Below are positions 1 through 5,481 of a DNA stretch of 7,068 nucleotides, in pieces. Under the pieces are notes generated by a model. That model worked only from the letters and a program-made list of their open reading frames with translations. It was not told the origin of the DNA and ran no database searches. Source of the stretch: Alphaproteobacteria bacterium (GTDB lineage Bacteria; Pseudomonadota; Alphaproteobacteria; RF32; CAG-239); assembly GCA_017546885.1 (NCBI GenBank), contig JAFYRQ010000066.1:1-7068 (forward strand), in the 5' to 3' direction. The translations under genes were made by a program, and so were the position numbers. Positions within the stretch are counted from its first letter, which is position 1; every line of letters starts with the position of its first letter.

Positions 1-1
1 T

Positions 2-556
2 AATATGATTATGGCAATGACTGTCGTTTCGATATGTTCGGCAGCATCCATCGCCTATGTATATCAAAAAACCAAAGAACCGATTGAAGCTTCAAAAACG
101 ATGAAGATTTCTAAAGCCATTGAAGAAATGGTCGGTAATTTTGACAACAAACCTTATGAAGAAAGAACTACTCTTTCCGGCGGAGATTTAGAACTTTATC
201 CGGCAAGAGAAAACGGCACAATAACCTCTGTTGCCATAAAGTCTTACAGTAATAACGGTTTTGGCGGCAAAATTGAGTTAATTATCGGTATTTTAATGGA
301 CGGTACAGTCAGCGGATATAAAATTATCCAACAAAACGAAACACCGGGATTAGGAACCAAAATTGCCGAAAACAAATTCAGCGAACAATTTGTCGGTCTT
401 AATGCTCATGATGACAATTTTGAATTGAGCAAAAACGGTGGCGAAATAGATGCTCTTACCGGAGCAACAATCAGCTCAAATGCCGTTGTAGAAGCTGTTA
501 AAAAGGCTGTTACGGCATATAAAAAATTTGCAGGAGGAGCCGGAAATGACAAGTAA
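2..556 (+). CDS. rnfG: Rnf electron transport complex subunit G (5' end missing)
   Basis: RnfG is the periplasm-facing flavoprotein subunit of the Rnf complex, which couples reduced ferredoxin oxidation to NAD+ reduction and ion pumping. The visible 183 residues (from the Met at base 5) hold a hydrophobic N-terminal helix (about residues 1-20), then the FMN-binding domain with ETPGLGTKI (112-120) and the flavin attachment motif TGAT (152-155). By family knowledge FMN is joined by a phosphoester bond to the last Thr (Thr155), normally by the transferase ApbE. The frame stays open to the window edge and the membrane helix begins immediately, whereas family members usually have a short charged segment before it. 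The ATG at 5 is therefore probably internal and the real start lies just outside the window. The 3' end overlaps rnfE by 11 nt, so the two genes are translated from one operon. Confidence 0.93.
   Translation, partial: NMIMAMTVVSICSAASIAYVYQKTKEPIEASKTMKISKAIEEMVGNFDNKPYEERTTLSGGDLELYPARENGTITSVAIKSYSNNGFGGKIELIIGILMDGTVSGYKIIQQNETPGLGTKIAENKFSEQFVGLNAHDDNFELSKNGGEIDALTGATISSNAVVEAVKKAVTAYKKFAGGAGNDK
532..537 (+). promoter_or_regulatory. Ribosome binding site of rnfE
   Basis: AGGAGG, a full Shine-Dalgarno match, lies 8 nt before the ATG at 546, inside the end of rnfG. It decides the rnfE start: an in-frame TTG at 528 would place this motif inside the coding region and has no site of its own. 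Confidence 0.85.
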
Positions 557-1145
557 AAGTATGCAAAATTTAACCAGAGGTATTTTTAAAGAAAACCCCG
601 TATTTGTTATGATGCTCGGAATGTGTCCGACATTAGGTGTTACAACCTCTATGGCAAACGGTATCGGTATGGGATTAGCAACAATGTTTGTTTTAGCATT
701 GTCTAACATGGCTATTTCATTGGTTAAAAACGTAATTCCGGCAATGGTTCGTATCCCTTGTTATATCGTTATCATTGCTTCTTTCGTAACCATTATCAAT
801 TTGCTGATGGAAGCTTATTTACCGGCATTACATGCTCAACTCGGAATTTATATTCCTTTGATTGTGGTAAACTGCATCATTTTAGGACGCGCAGAAGCTT
901 TTGCTTCTAAAAATAATATATGGCAATCGCTTTTAGACGGTTTAGGTATGGGTATCGGTTTTACCATCGCTTTAGCTTTGTTAGGCGGTGTCAGAGAGAT
1001 TTTAGGCGCCGGCTCTATCCTCGGTTGGAATTTTGTCGGAGAAGACGGATATCCGATTTTGCTGTTCATTATGCCTCCGGGAGCATTTTTGGCATTAGCC
1101 GGTTTAATTATGGTATTTAACAAAATTAGTGGAGCAAACAAATGA
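546..1145 (+). CDS. rnfE: Rnf electron transport complex subunit E
   Basis: Integral membrane subunit of the Rnf complex (NqrD/RnfE family), 199 residues with about six hydrophobic helices. Near the N-terminus is the family pattern ENPVFVMMLGMCPTLG, with Cys27, and in the middle VVNCIILGRAEAFA, with Cys110. In structures of Rnf and the related Na+-NQR, these two cysteines and the matching pair in RnfA bind a [2Fe-2S] cluster within the membrane that passes electrons across it. Both are present here, so the protein looks functional. GVREILGAGSILG (148-160) is another conserved stretch. The start at 546 is chosen from the AGGAGG site. The gene overlaps rnfG by 11 nt and its TGA overlaps the ATG of rnfA (ATGA), which suggests translational coupling. 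RnfE and RnfA are homologous, inverted-topology partners; the operon position and the ENP start motif identify this one as E. Confidence 0.96.
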   Translation: MTSKSMQNLTRGIFKENPVFVMMLGMCPTLGVTTSMANGIGMGLATMFVLALSNMAISLVKNVIPAMVRIPCYIVIIASFVTIINLLMEAYLPALHAQLGIYIPLIVVNCIILGRAEAFASKNNIWQSLLDGLGMGIGFTIALALLGGVREILGAGSILGWNFVGEDGYPILLFIMPPGAFLALAGLIMVFNKISGANK

Positions 1146-1723
1146 GTCTGACTATGATTTTTATCTCTGCCATTTTGGTAAACAATATTGTACTTTCGCA
1201 ATTTTTAGGAATTTGCCCGTTTTTGGGTGTTTCTAAAAAAATATCTACCGCAGCCGGAATGGGATTAGCCGTTATGTTTGTTATGACCATTTCAAGTATT
1301 GCCACATATTTGGTATATTACAAGCTTTTGGTTCCCAACGGATTGGAATTTATGAATACCGTAGTGTTTATTTTGGTAATCGCCTCACTTGTACAAATGG
1401 TAGAAATTATCATCAAAAAAACATCTCCGGCACTTTATCAGGCATTGGGTATTTTCTTACCGCTCATCACAACTAACTGTGCTGTTTTAGGTATTGCAAT
1501 CTTATCTATTCAAAAAGAATATAGCCTGATTTATTCAGTATGTTTCAGCTTAGCAAACGCCATGGGCTTTACTTTGGCAATTATCTTGTTTGCCGGACTT
1601 CGTGAACGCCTAAACGCTTCTGCGGCAAGTATGCCGAAAGCTGTAAGAGGTATCCCTATCGTATTGATAACGGCAGCCCTGCTATCTTTGGCATTTATGG
1701 GCTTCTCCGGTATCGGAAGATAA
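1142..1723 (+). CDS. rnfA: Rnf electron transport complex subunit A
   Basis: Integral membrane subunit of the Rnf complex (NqrE/RnfA family), 193 residues, the usual length, with about six membrane helices. It starts with the family pattern ILVNNIVLSQFLGICPFLGV, holding Cys25, and has ITTNCAVLG with Cys113. Together with RnfE Cys27 and Cys110 these would ligate the membrane-embedded [2Fe-2S] cluster. A later conserved stretch is FAGLRERL (150-157). The start ATG overlaps the rnfE stop by 4 nt and a GGAG at 1131-1134 sits 7 nt upstream. rnfA is the last gene of the operon: a strong terminator follows within 2 nt of the stop. No rnfB comes after it, unlike the rnfCDGEAB order of many clostridia; an rnfBCDGEA order is the simplest explanation (inference). 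Confidence 0.96.
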   Translation: MSLTMIFISAILVNNIVLSQFLGICPFLGVSKKISTAAGMGLAVMFVMTISSIATYLVYYKLLVPNGLEFMNTVVFILVIASLVQMVEIIIKKTSPALYQALGIFLPLITTNCAVLGIAILSIQKEYSLIYSVCFSLANAMGFTLAIILFAGLRERLNASAASMPKAVRGIPIVLITAALLSLAFMGFSGIGR

Positions 1724-1724
1724 C

Positions 1725-1762
1725 AAAAAAACTCCTCGCTAATCAAAACGAGGAGTTTTTTT
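1725..1762 (+). terminator. Intrinsic terminator after rnfA, probably bidirectional
   Basis: Perfect inverted repeat: AAAAAAACTCCTCG (1725-1738), a 10-nt loop, then CGAGGAGTTTTTTT (1749-1762). The GC core is ACTCCTCG/CGAGGAGT. It is followed by T-rich sequence on the plus strand and on the minus strand by the complement of the leading A run. It therefore can end rnf transcription from the left and the convergent AsmA-like gene (stop at 1778) from the right. Confidence 0.93.
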
Positions 1763-1777
1763 ATTTATAATTCTCAA

Positions 1778-2572
1778 CTAAAAAATATTTTTCAAAAAGC
1801 CTTTTGCTTCATCTTTTAAGCTGTCTGCTTTATCGTTAAGAGCCTTAATACCGTCATTTGCAACATCTTTCAAACCGCCTAATCCTTTTTCTACAACCGC
1901 CTGATAAGAAGTATTCAAAATCTTTTTCAAGATAACAACAACAGTTTCTGACAAACTCTTTCCGCTTTTATCTTTTTCTTTACCTATATCTTTAATTTCG
2001 ATATTCGGTAACGGAATACCCGCTCCGGTTCCTTTTCCGGCAATAGAAGCAGCTATATTAACTTGTCCGTCGCTAACACTAACCAAATCAACAACAACCT
2101 TTTTGCCTTCTCCGGACTTTTCTTCCTTTTTAACTTCTTTAGGAGTTTCAGCTTTATCTTCTGAAGCTGTATTTTTATTAATATTAGCTAGCAAATCGGA
2201 AACATTATTATTGGTAACATTTTTCAATTCATAAGTTACTTCAGGTTTTACGACACTGACTTTTTCTACCACAATAACAGGCTCGGTCAAAGATTTTACA
2301 TTGAGCTTAACAAAAACTTCGCCCAAACTGATAATATACGGCTTTGCATAACCTTTAGGATTGGCAACGGTTAAATCGTTTAATTTAACTTCTCCCTTAA
2401 AAGGAGCAAAATAAAAACCGCCTAATTTAACTTCGGTACCGGTAACCTGACTACCATATTTATTAACTGCAGATTTTACGATGTTTTCCAAATTATGCGA
2501 AACATAATAAACTCCGCCGGCTATCGCACCGACTATGGCTGCAAGAACTATATATCTTTTCTTTAACTTCAT
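1778..2572 (-). CDS. Small AsmA-like envelope protein
   Basis: 264 residues. A short basic N-terminus (MKLKKRY) precedes one membrane helix or uncleaved signal (about 7-25), so the rest should lie in the periplasm. Residues 28-115 resemble the N-terminal module of AsmA-family proteins: a helix, VTGTEVKLGG (43-52), LNDLTVANPKGY (64-75), then LGEVFVKLNVKSL (83-95) and a strand ending KPEVTYEL (109-116). Residues 134-158 are a Lys/Glu-rich linker, followed by a second beta-rich segment (159-198) and a helical tail (about 208-264) rich in Ala, Lys, Asp and Leu that looks amphipathic. AsmA relatives act in outer-membrane assembly or lipid transport, but most are much longer; the function of short versions is unknown, and a bridge-like lipid carrier role is not supported at this length. 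It is a single gene, convergent with rnfA. Upstream AAAGAAAG is only a weak ribosome binding site. Confidence 0.75.
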   Translation of the reverse strand: MKLKKRYIVLAAIVGAIAGGVYYVSHNLENIVKSAVNKYGSQVTGTEVKLGGFYFAPFKGEVKLNDLTVANPKGYAKPYIISLGEVFVKLNVKSLTEPVIVVEKVSVVKPEVTYELKNVTNNNVSDLLANINKNTASEDKAETPKEVKKEEKSGEGKKVVVDLVSVSDGQVNIAASIAGKGTGAGIPLPNIEIKDIGKEKDKSGKSLSETVVVILKKILNTSYQAVVEKGLGGLKDVANDGIKALNDKADSLKDEAKGFLKNIF

Positions 2573-2608
2573 TTTTTTATCTTTCTTTACAAATTAAACC
2601 TACATTCA

Positions 2609-2636
2609 GTTATATGCAAAATCATATTTTTTTCAA
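2609..2636 (-). promoter_or_regulatory. Promoter candidate for the AsmA-like gene
   Basis: Reading the minus strand, TTGAAA (2636-2631) and TATAAC (2614-2609) are separated by 16 nt, a good sigma-70-type pair (-35 and -10). Transcription would begin near 2602, giving a leader of about 30 nt before the ATG at 2572. Found by eye in an AT-rich region, where chance matches are common. Confidence 0.5.
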
Positions 2637-2649
2637 TATTTTTATTATA

Positions 2650-2677
2650 TTGGATTTATTTTTATTTATGATATAAT
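2650..2677 (+). promoter_or_regulatory. Promoter candidate for the PH-like membrane protein gene
   Basis: TTGGAT (2650-2655) and a perfect TATAAT (2672-2677) with a 16-nt spacer. The -10 is preceded by TGA (2669-2671), which makes it an extended TGnTATAAT element. Transcription would start near 2684, leaving a very short leader that contains the GGAGG ribosome binding site (2686-2690). Confidence 0.6.
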
Positions 2678-2698
2678 ACAAAAACGGAGGACAAAAAG

Positions 2699-3163
2699 AT
2701 GGATTTTTATTATAGCAGAAAAGAATTAAGAAAAATTTTTATAATCAGTCTGATTATTTTTGCAATCTCTTTAGCAATAACATTAACCGCTTGTAATAGT
2801 GTAACAATGTCGTTAATTTTAATGCTATTTCCTACCCTTTTTGTTGTAGCAACAATCTTTATTTTGCTTTTTCCTCAAAGACTTGCCCGCATAGATGAAA
2901 GAGGAATACAAATTGACCACGCAGTACCTTTATTATGGATAGATGTAGTGCAAGCTCGCAAAATTAAAGCAAAAGTATTTTGCGGAGGCCGTGAAGCTAT
3001 CATTTTTGACTTGAAACCTCGTGTTGTTTATCCGCTGACTTTCATGCAAAATCTGTGCAAAAATAGCGAATTTACATCTTTTTCCGTTCCTCTTTACGCA
3101 ATGGAAGAAAAAGATAAAAAAGCAATTTGCGAAGAAATTATGAAGTACTGCAAACTCGATTAG
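2699..3163 (+). CDS. Two-helix membrane protein with PH-like tail (STM3941-like)
   Basis: 154 residues. A basic N-terminus (SRKELRK, 6-12) is followed by two hydrophobic helices (about 13-31 and 37-59). Then comes a cytoplasmic-looking domain: LARIDERGIQID (62-73), PLLWIDVVQARKIKAK (77-92), a strand with AIIFDL (100-105), a proline-flanked segment, and a helix EEKDKKAICEEIMKYC (136-151). This layout (two helices, a 'DERGI' strand, 'W-I-D-V' strand, short C-terminal helix) matches small PH-like membrane proteins of the STM3941 type, which are widespread in commensal bacteria and have no known function. GGAGG at 2686-2690 lies 8 nt before the ATG and supports this start. The motif LTAC (29-32) resembles a lipoprotein cleavage site, but the second helix makes that less likely. 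The stop overlaps the stop of the convergent flavodoxin-like gene. Confidence 0.72.
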   Translation: MDFYYSRKELRKIFIISLIIFAISLAITLTACNSVTMSLILMLFPTLFVVATIFILLFPQRLARIDERGIQIDHAVPLLWIDVVQARKIKAKVFCGGREAIIFDLKPRVVYPLTFMQNLCKNSEFTSFSVPLYAMEEKDKKAICEEIMKYCKLD

Positions 3164-3780
3164 TTGATAGAATTTATCCAACTGATGATTTTGTTATTAA
3201 CCGCCCTGTCATATTTTTTCGGCAGATTATTAAACGATTCCGACGGGCGAAGTTTTGCATTGTAAACCATTTGCTTAAAATCAACAAAAAAGCTGCCATA
3301 ATTACTGCCTTGCGTTGAAAAAGGCACCACTTTTTTTGTTTTGAAATCAGCTTTTTTCAAAAAGGCCAATAAAGGTGTTGCCGGAGCATACCACCAAACC
3401 GGACCACCGACAAAAATTGTATCATATTTTGCGAAATCAGGCATATTTCCTGCCAACTCAGGATATTTTCCGCTCTTGAGTTGCTTGCGAATATTTACAT
3501 AAAAAAAGACATCTGCCTTAAAATTTTCTACCGTTTTAATTTCAAAAATATCTGCTTTGGTATATTCGGCAATCTTTTCCGCAATCTCTTTTGTATGACC
3601 GGTAAGAGAATAATAAACAACTAACGTTTTTCCGGTTTTTGGCTCTGCTTTAATCTCTATATTTTCAAATTTTGCCATTTCATAGGCATTTTTTTGTGCA
3701 ACACGGTAAAGATGAATACCGCTTCCCAACAAAACCAATAAAGCAACAATTACCACAAACAAAAAAATAGTTTTTATCAT
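3160..3780 (-). CDS. Membrane-anchored flavodoxin-like protein
   Basis: 206 residues. An N-terminal membrane helix (about 4-24) is followed by a short tether and a flavodoxin fold from residue 50. The FMN phosphate loop is SLTGHT (58-63) after the strand KTLVVYY. IFVGGPVWWYAPATP (122-136) is the second flavin-contacting loop, with aromatic residues that would stack on the isoalloxazine ring, and FSTQGSNYG (154-162) is the third loop. This arrangement fits the Flavodoxin_4-type group, FMN proteins that carry low-potential electrons or act as quinone/nitro reductases. The substrate or partner cannot be read from the sequence. The start at 3780 is preferred over the in-frame ATG at 3801 because GGGAG (3793-3789) lies 8 nt upstream of it and a likely promoter would place the transcript start close to 3801. 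Membrane versus periplasmic orientation of the flavin domain is not determined; the anchor could also be an uncleaved export signal. The gene ends overlapping the convergent PH-like gene by 4 nt. Confidence 0.85.
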   Translation of the reverse strand: MIKTIFLFVVIVALLVLLGSGIHLYRVAQKNAYEMAKFENIEIKAEPKTGKTLVVYYSLTGHTKEIAEKIAEYTKADIFEIKTVENFKADVFFYVNIRKQLKSGKYPELAGNMPDFAKYDTIFVGGPVWWYAPATPLLAFLKKADFKTKKVVPFSTQGSNYGSFFVDFKQMVYNAKLRPSESFNNLPKKYDRAVNNKIISWINSIN

Positions 3781-3788
3781 ATCTTTTT

Positions 3789-3793
3789 CTCCC
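3789..3793 (-). promoter_or_regulatory. Ribosome binding site of the flavodoxin-like gene
   Basis: GGGAG on the minus strand, 8 nt before the ATG at 3780. It selects this start over the ATG at 3801, which has only AT-rich sequence upstream. Confidence 0.7.
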
Positions 3794-3810
3794 GTTATCA
3801 TTGTTTGATA

Positions 3811-3839
3811 ATATTATATATCAGAAAAAATTCAAACAA
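3811..3839 (-). promoter_or_regulatory. Promoter candidate for the flavodoxin-like gene
   Basis: On the minus strand TTGTTT (3839-3834) and TAATAT (3816-3811) are 17 nt apart; an overlapping TATAAT (3818-3813) is an alternative -10 with a shorter, 15-nt spacing. It sits directly after the tig terminator, whose T tract forms part of the -35, so the flavodoxin-like gene probably has its own transcript rather than read-through from tig. Confidence 0.42.
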
Positions 3840-3870
3840 AAAAGCCCCGAAATAAATTCGGAGCCCTTTT
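3838..3870 (-). terminator. Intrinsic terminator of tig, minus-strand specific
   Basis: In the minus-strand RNA, AAAAGGGCUCCGAA (3870-3857) pairs over 14 positions with UUCGGGGCUUUUUU (3851-3838) around a 5-nt loop. Three of the pairs are G-U wobbles, so the plus-strand RNA would have A-C mismatches instead and fold poorly. It begins 19 nt after the tig stop codon and ends in a run of U. Confidence 0.88.
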
Positions 3871-3889
3871 GCTTTTTATGAAAGGAAAA

Positions 3890-5215
3890 CTATTCTTCAG
3901 AAAAATTATACAATTCTTCTACAGAAACTGTTTTTTCGGAAATACTTACCTTGCTCAATACATGTTCGATAAGTTTTTCTTCCATAACCGGAGCTTTCAA
4001 AGCTTCAACTGCTTGAGCATTTTTGAGATAGAAATCAAAAACAGCTTTTTCTTGTCCCGGATATTTTTTAGCTTCGTTCATAATTGCAGCATTAATATCT
4101 TCCGGAGTAATTTTTACTTTAGCTTCTTCGCCAACTTCAGACAACAACAAACCGAGTTTTACACGACGAGTTGCAATCTTTTTGTATTCTTCCATCAAAT
4201 CTTTTTCCGGAGTATTTTTTTCGTGTTCGTCAAGTTGATTAGACTTTTTAGCACGTTGATATTGTTCTTCAATAGTTTTGAACTCAGCTTCTACCAAACC
4301 GGCAGGAACTTCAAAATCATAAGCTTCATCAAGCTTGTCTAAAAGTTGACGTTTAACTTTCATTTTAGAAGCATTTTCATAATCGGAAAGAATACGTTTT
4401 TTGATATTTTCTTTCAAAGCTTCCAAACTTTCTTCGCCGACAGATTTTGCAAATTCGTCATTGATTTCGATTTCTTTAGGTTGACGAATAGCTTTTACTT
4501 CAACAGCAAAAACAGCATCCTTACCTGCCAAATTTTCAGCATGATAGTTATCAGGGAATTTTACTTTAACATCAACTTTGTCACCGGCTTTAACACCCAT
4601 TAATTGATCTTCAAAGCCCGGAATAAATGTGCCTGAGCCCAGTTCTAAAGGATAACCGTTGCCTTTTCCGCCCGGAAATTCTACGCCATCAACAGAACCG
4701 ACAAAATCAATCACTACACTGTCGCCTTTTTGAGCTGCATATTCTGCATCTTCAACCTTAACTGTTTCACGACGAGAGTGAACAATGTAGTCCATTGCTT
4801 TCTTAACTTCTTCTTCAGGAACTTCTGCCATCAATTTTTCAACTTTGATTTTTGAAAAATCACCGAGTTTGATTTCCGGTAACAATTCAGCAGTAATATC
4901 AAATTTAATATCTTTACCGTCTTCAAATTTTTCAATTTTTACATTAGGTTGCATAGCCAAACGCAAGTTATTTTCTTTAATAACATTATTTGTAGCTTCA
5001 TTGATTGCTTCGTCAAGAGCTTCACCCAATACAGATGAACGATATTTTTGTTTCAACATTTCTTTTGGAGCTTTACCTGGTCTGAAACCGGGTAATTTGA
5101 TTGTTTTTGCTAAATTGTTGAGTTTATTTTCTACTTTTTCTTCAAAATCTTTATTTTCAATAGTAACTGTATATTTTTTTTGTAAGCCTTCAGCTTTTAA
5201 TTCTTTTACTTTCAT
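3890..5215 (-). CDS. tig: Trigger factor (ribosome-associated chaperone and prolyl isomerase)
   Basis: 441 residues, close to the usual length. Trigger factor docks at the ribosomal exit tunnel through protein L23 and shields nascent chains. The N-terminal ribosome-binding domain holds the signature loop GFRPGKAP (43-50). The FKBP-type prolyl isomerase domain spans about 162-246: KGDSVVIDFVGSVDG, LELGSGTFIPGFEDQLMG (190-207) and a FAVEV strand. The C-terminal helical chaperone domain follows, with RVKLGLLLSEVG and the YPGQEKAVFDFY segment seen in alphaproteobacterial homologues, ending EELYNFSEE. The start at 5215 has AAGGAAGAG (5232-5224) 8 nt upstream and begins MKVKEL, as expected for the family. 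The frame remains open upstream through the tRNA, and an in-frame ATG at 5242 exists, but both extensions are unlikely. It lies 34 nt after tRNA-Leu with no terminator between, so the two are probably co-transcribed. Confidence 0.97.
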   Translation of the reverse strand: MKVKELKAEGLQKKYTVTIENKDFEEKVENKLNNLAKTIKLPGFRPGKAPKEMLKQKYRSSVLGEALDEAINEATNNVIKENNLRLAMQPNVKIEKFEDGKDIKFDITAELLPEIKLGDFSKIKVEKLMAEVPEEEVKKAMDYIVHSRRETVKVEDAEYAAQKGDSVVIDFVGSVDGVEFPGGKGNGYPLELGSGTFIPGFEDQLMGVKAGDKVDVKVKFPDNYHAENLAGKDAVFAVEVKAIRQPKEIEINDEFAKSVGEESLEALKENIKKRILSDYENASKMKVKRQLLDKLDEAYDFEVPAGLVEAEFKTIEEQYQRAKKSNQLDEHEKNTPEKDLMEEYKKIATRRVKLGLLLSEVGEEAKVKITPEDINAAIMNEAKKYPGQEKAVFDFYLKNAQAVEALKAPVMEEKLIEHVLSKVSISEKTVSVEELYNFSEE

Positions 5216-5249
5216 CTGTTTATCTCTTCCTTGTTGAAACATATAAGAA

Positions 5250-5334
5250 TGGTGCGGGCGAAGGGACTTGAACCCCCACGGCTTTCGCCACCAGATCCTA
5301 AGTCTGGCGTGTCTACCAATTCCACCACGCCCGC
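5250..5334 (-). tRNA. tRNA-Leu, anticodon UAG
   Basis: A complete cloverleaf with a 7-bp acceptor stem GCGGGCG (5334-5328) / CGCCCGC (5260-5254), discriminator A (5253) and an encoded CCA (5252-5250). The D arm contains the leucine-type TGGTGGAATTGGTAGACAC. The anticodon stem CCAGA/TCTGG encloses the loop CTTAGGA, giving anticodon UAG, which reads CUA and other CUN codons. A long variable arm (TGGCGAAAGCCG) identifies a class II tRNA, and the T arm is GGGGGTTCAAGTCCC. Length is 82 nt plus CCA. It precedes tig on the same strand and would be cut from a shared precursor. Confidence 0.97.
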
Positions 5335-5351
5335 ACTGAACTTTAGCTGAT

Positions 5352-5380
5352 AGTATATATTTTTTTTTATAAATCAAGAA
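5352..5380 (-). promoter_or_regulatory. Promoter candidate for the tRNA-Leu/tig unit
   Basis: On the minus strand TTCTTG (5380-5375) and TATACT (5357-5352) are 17 nt apart, with the -10 about 18 nt before the mature tRNA 5' end. An overlapping TTGATT (5377-5372) could serve as the -35 only with a short, 14-nt spacer. No GC-rich discriminator is obvious after the -10. The assignment rests on position and weak consensus matches. Confidence 0.4.
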
Positions 5381-5425
5381 CAAAAATCAAAAAAGTGGAT
5401 TAAATTTTAAGCTTTTTCTTGCAAA

Positions 5426-5458
5426 TTGACAATAAATATGTTTTTATCCGCCTAAAAT
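5426..5458 (+). promoter_or_regulatory. Possible promoter elements upstream of prfC
   Basis: A perfect -35 hexamer TTGACA (5426-5431) and a -10-like TAAAAT (5453-5458) precede prfC, but the spacing of 21 nt is longer than sigma-70 promoters normally accept, and no better -10 lies at 16-18 nt. Either only one of the two is real, or the promoter is non-standard. Confidence 0.25.
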
Positions 5459-5481
5459 GTTAATTTAATGAGTTGAAAAAT

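Noticed and set aside
528..545. TTG start for rnfE six codons upstream
   Set aside because: The Shine-Dalgarno AGGAGG would lie inside the coding sequence, and the ATG at 546 has ideal spacing.
848..1201. Minus-strand open frame opposite rnfE and rnfA
   Set aside because: Overlaps two well-supported genes, has no family-like features and no ribosome binding site of note; treated as a shadow.
3127..3318. Plus-strand frame at the end of the flavodoxin-like gene
   Set aside because: Starts inside the PH-like gene and runs antisense to the flavodoxin-like gene, with no recognisable protein features.
3869..4342. Long plus-strand open frame opposite tig, rich in Phe
   Set aside because: Antisense shadow of the Lys/Glu-rich trigger factor gene: its Phe and Ile runs come from reverse-reading AAA and GAA codons. 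The same applies to the plus-strand frames at 4346-4603 and 4845-5237.
5216..5383. Open N-terminal extension of the trigger factor frame with GRGGIGRHARLRIWWRKP
   Set aside because: This is the tRNA-Leu read as protein, a well-known annotation artefact. The tig start at 5215 has its own ribosome binding site and the family N-terminus.
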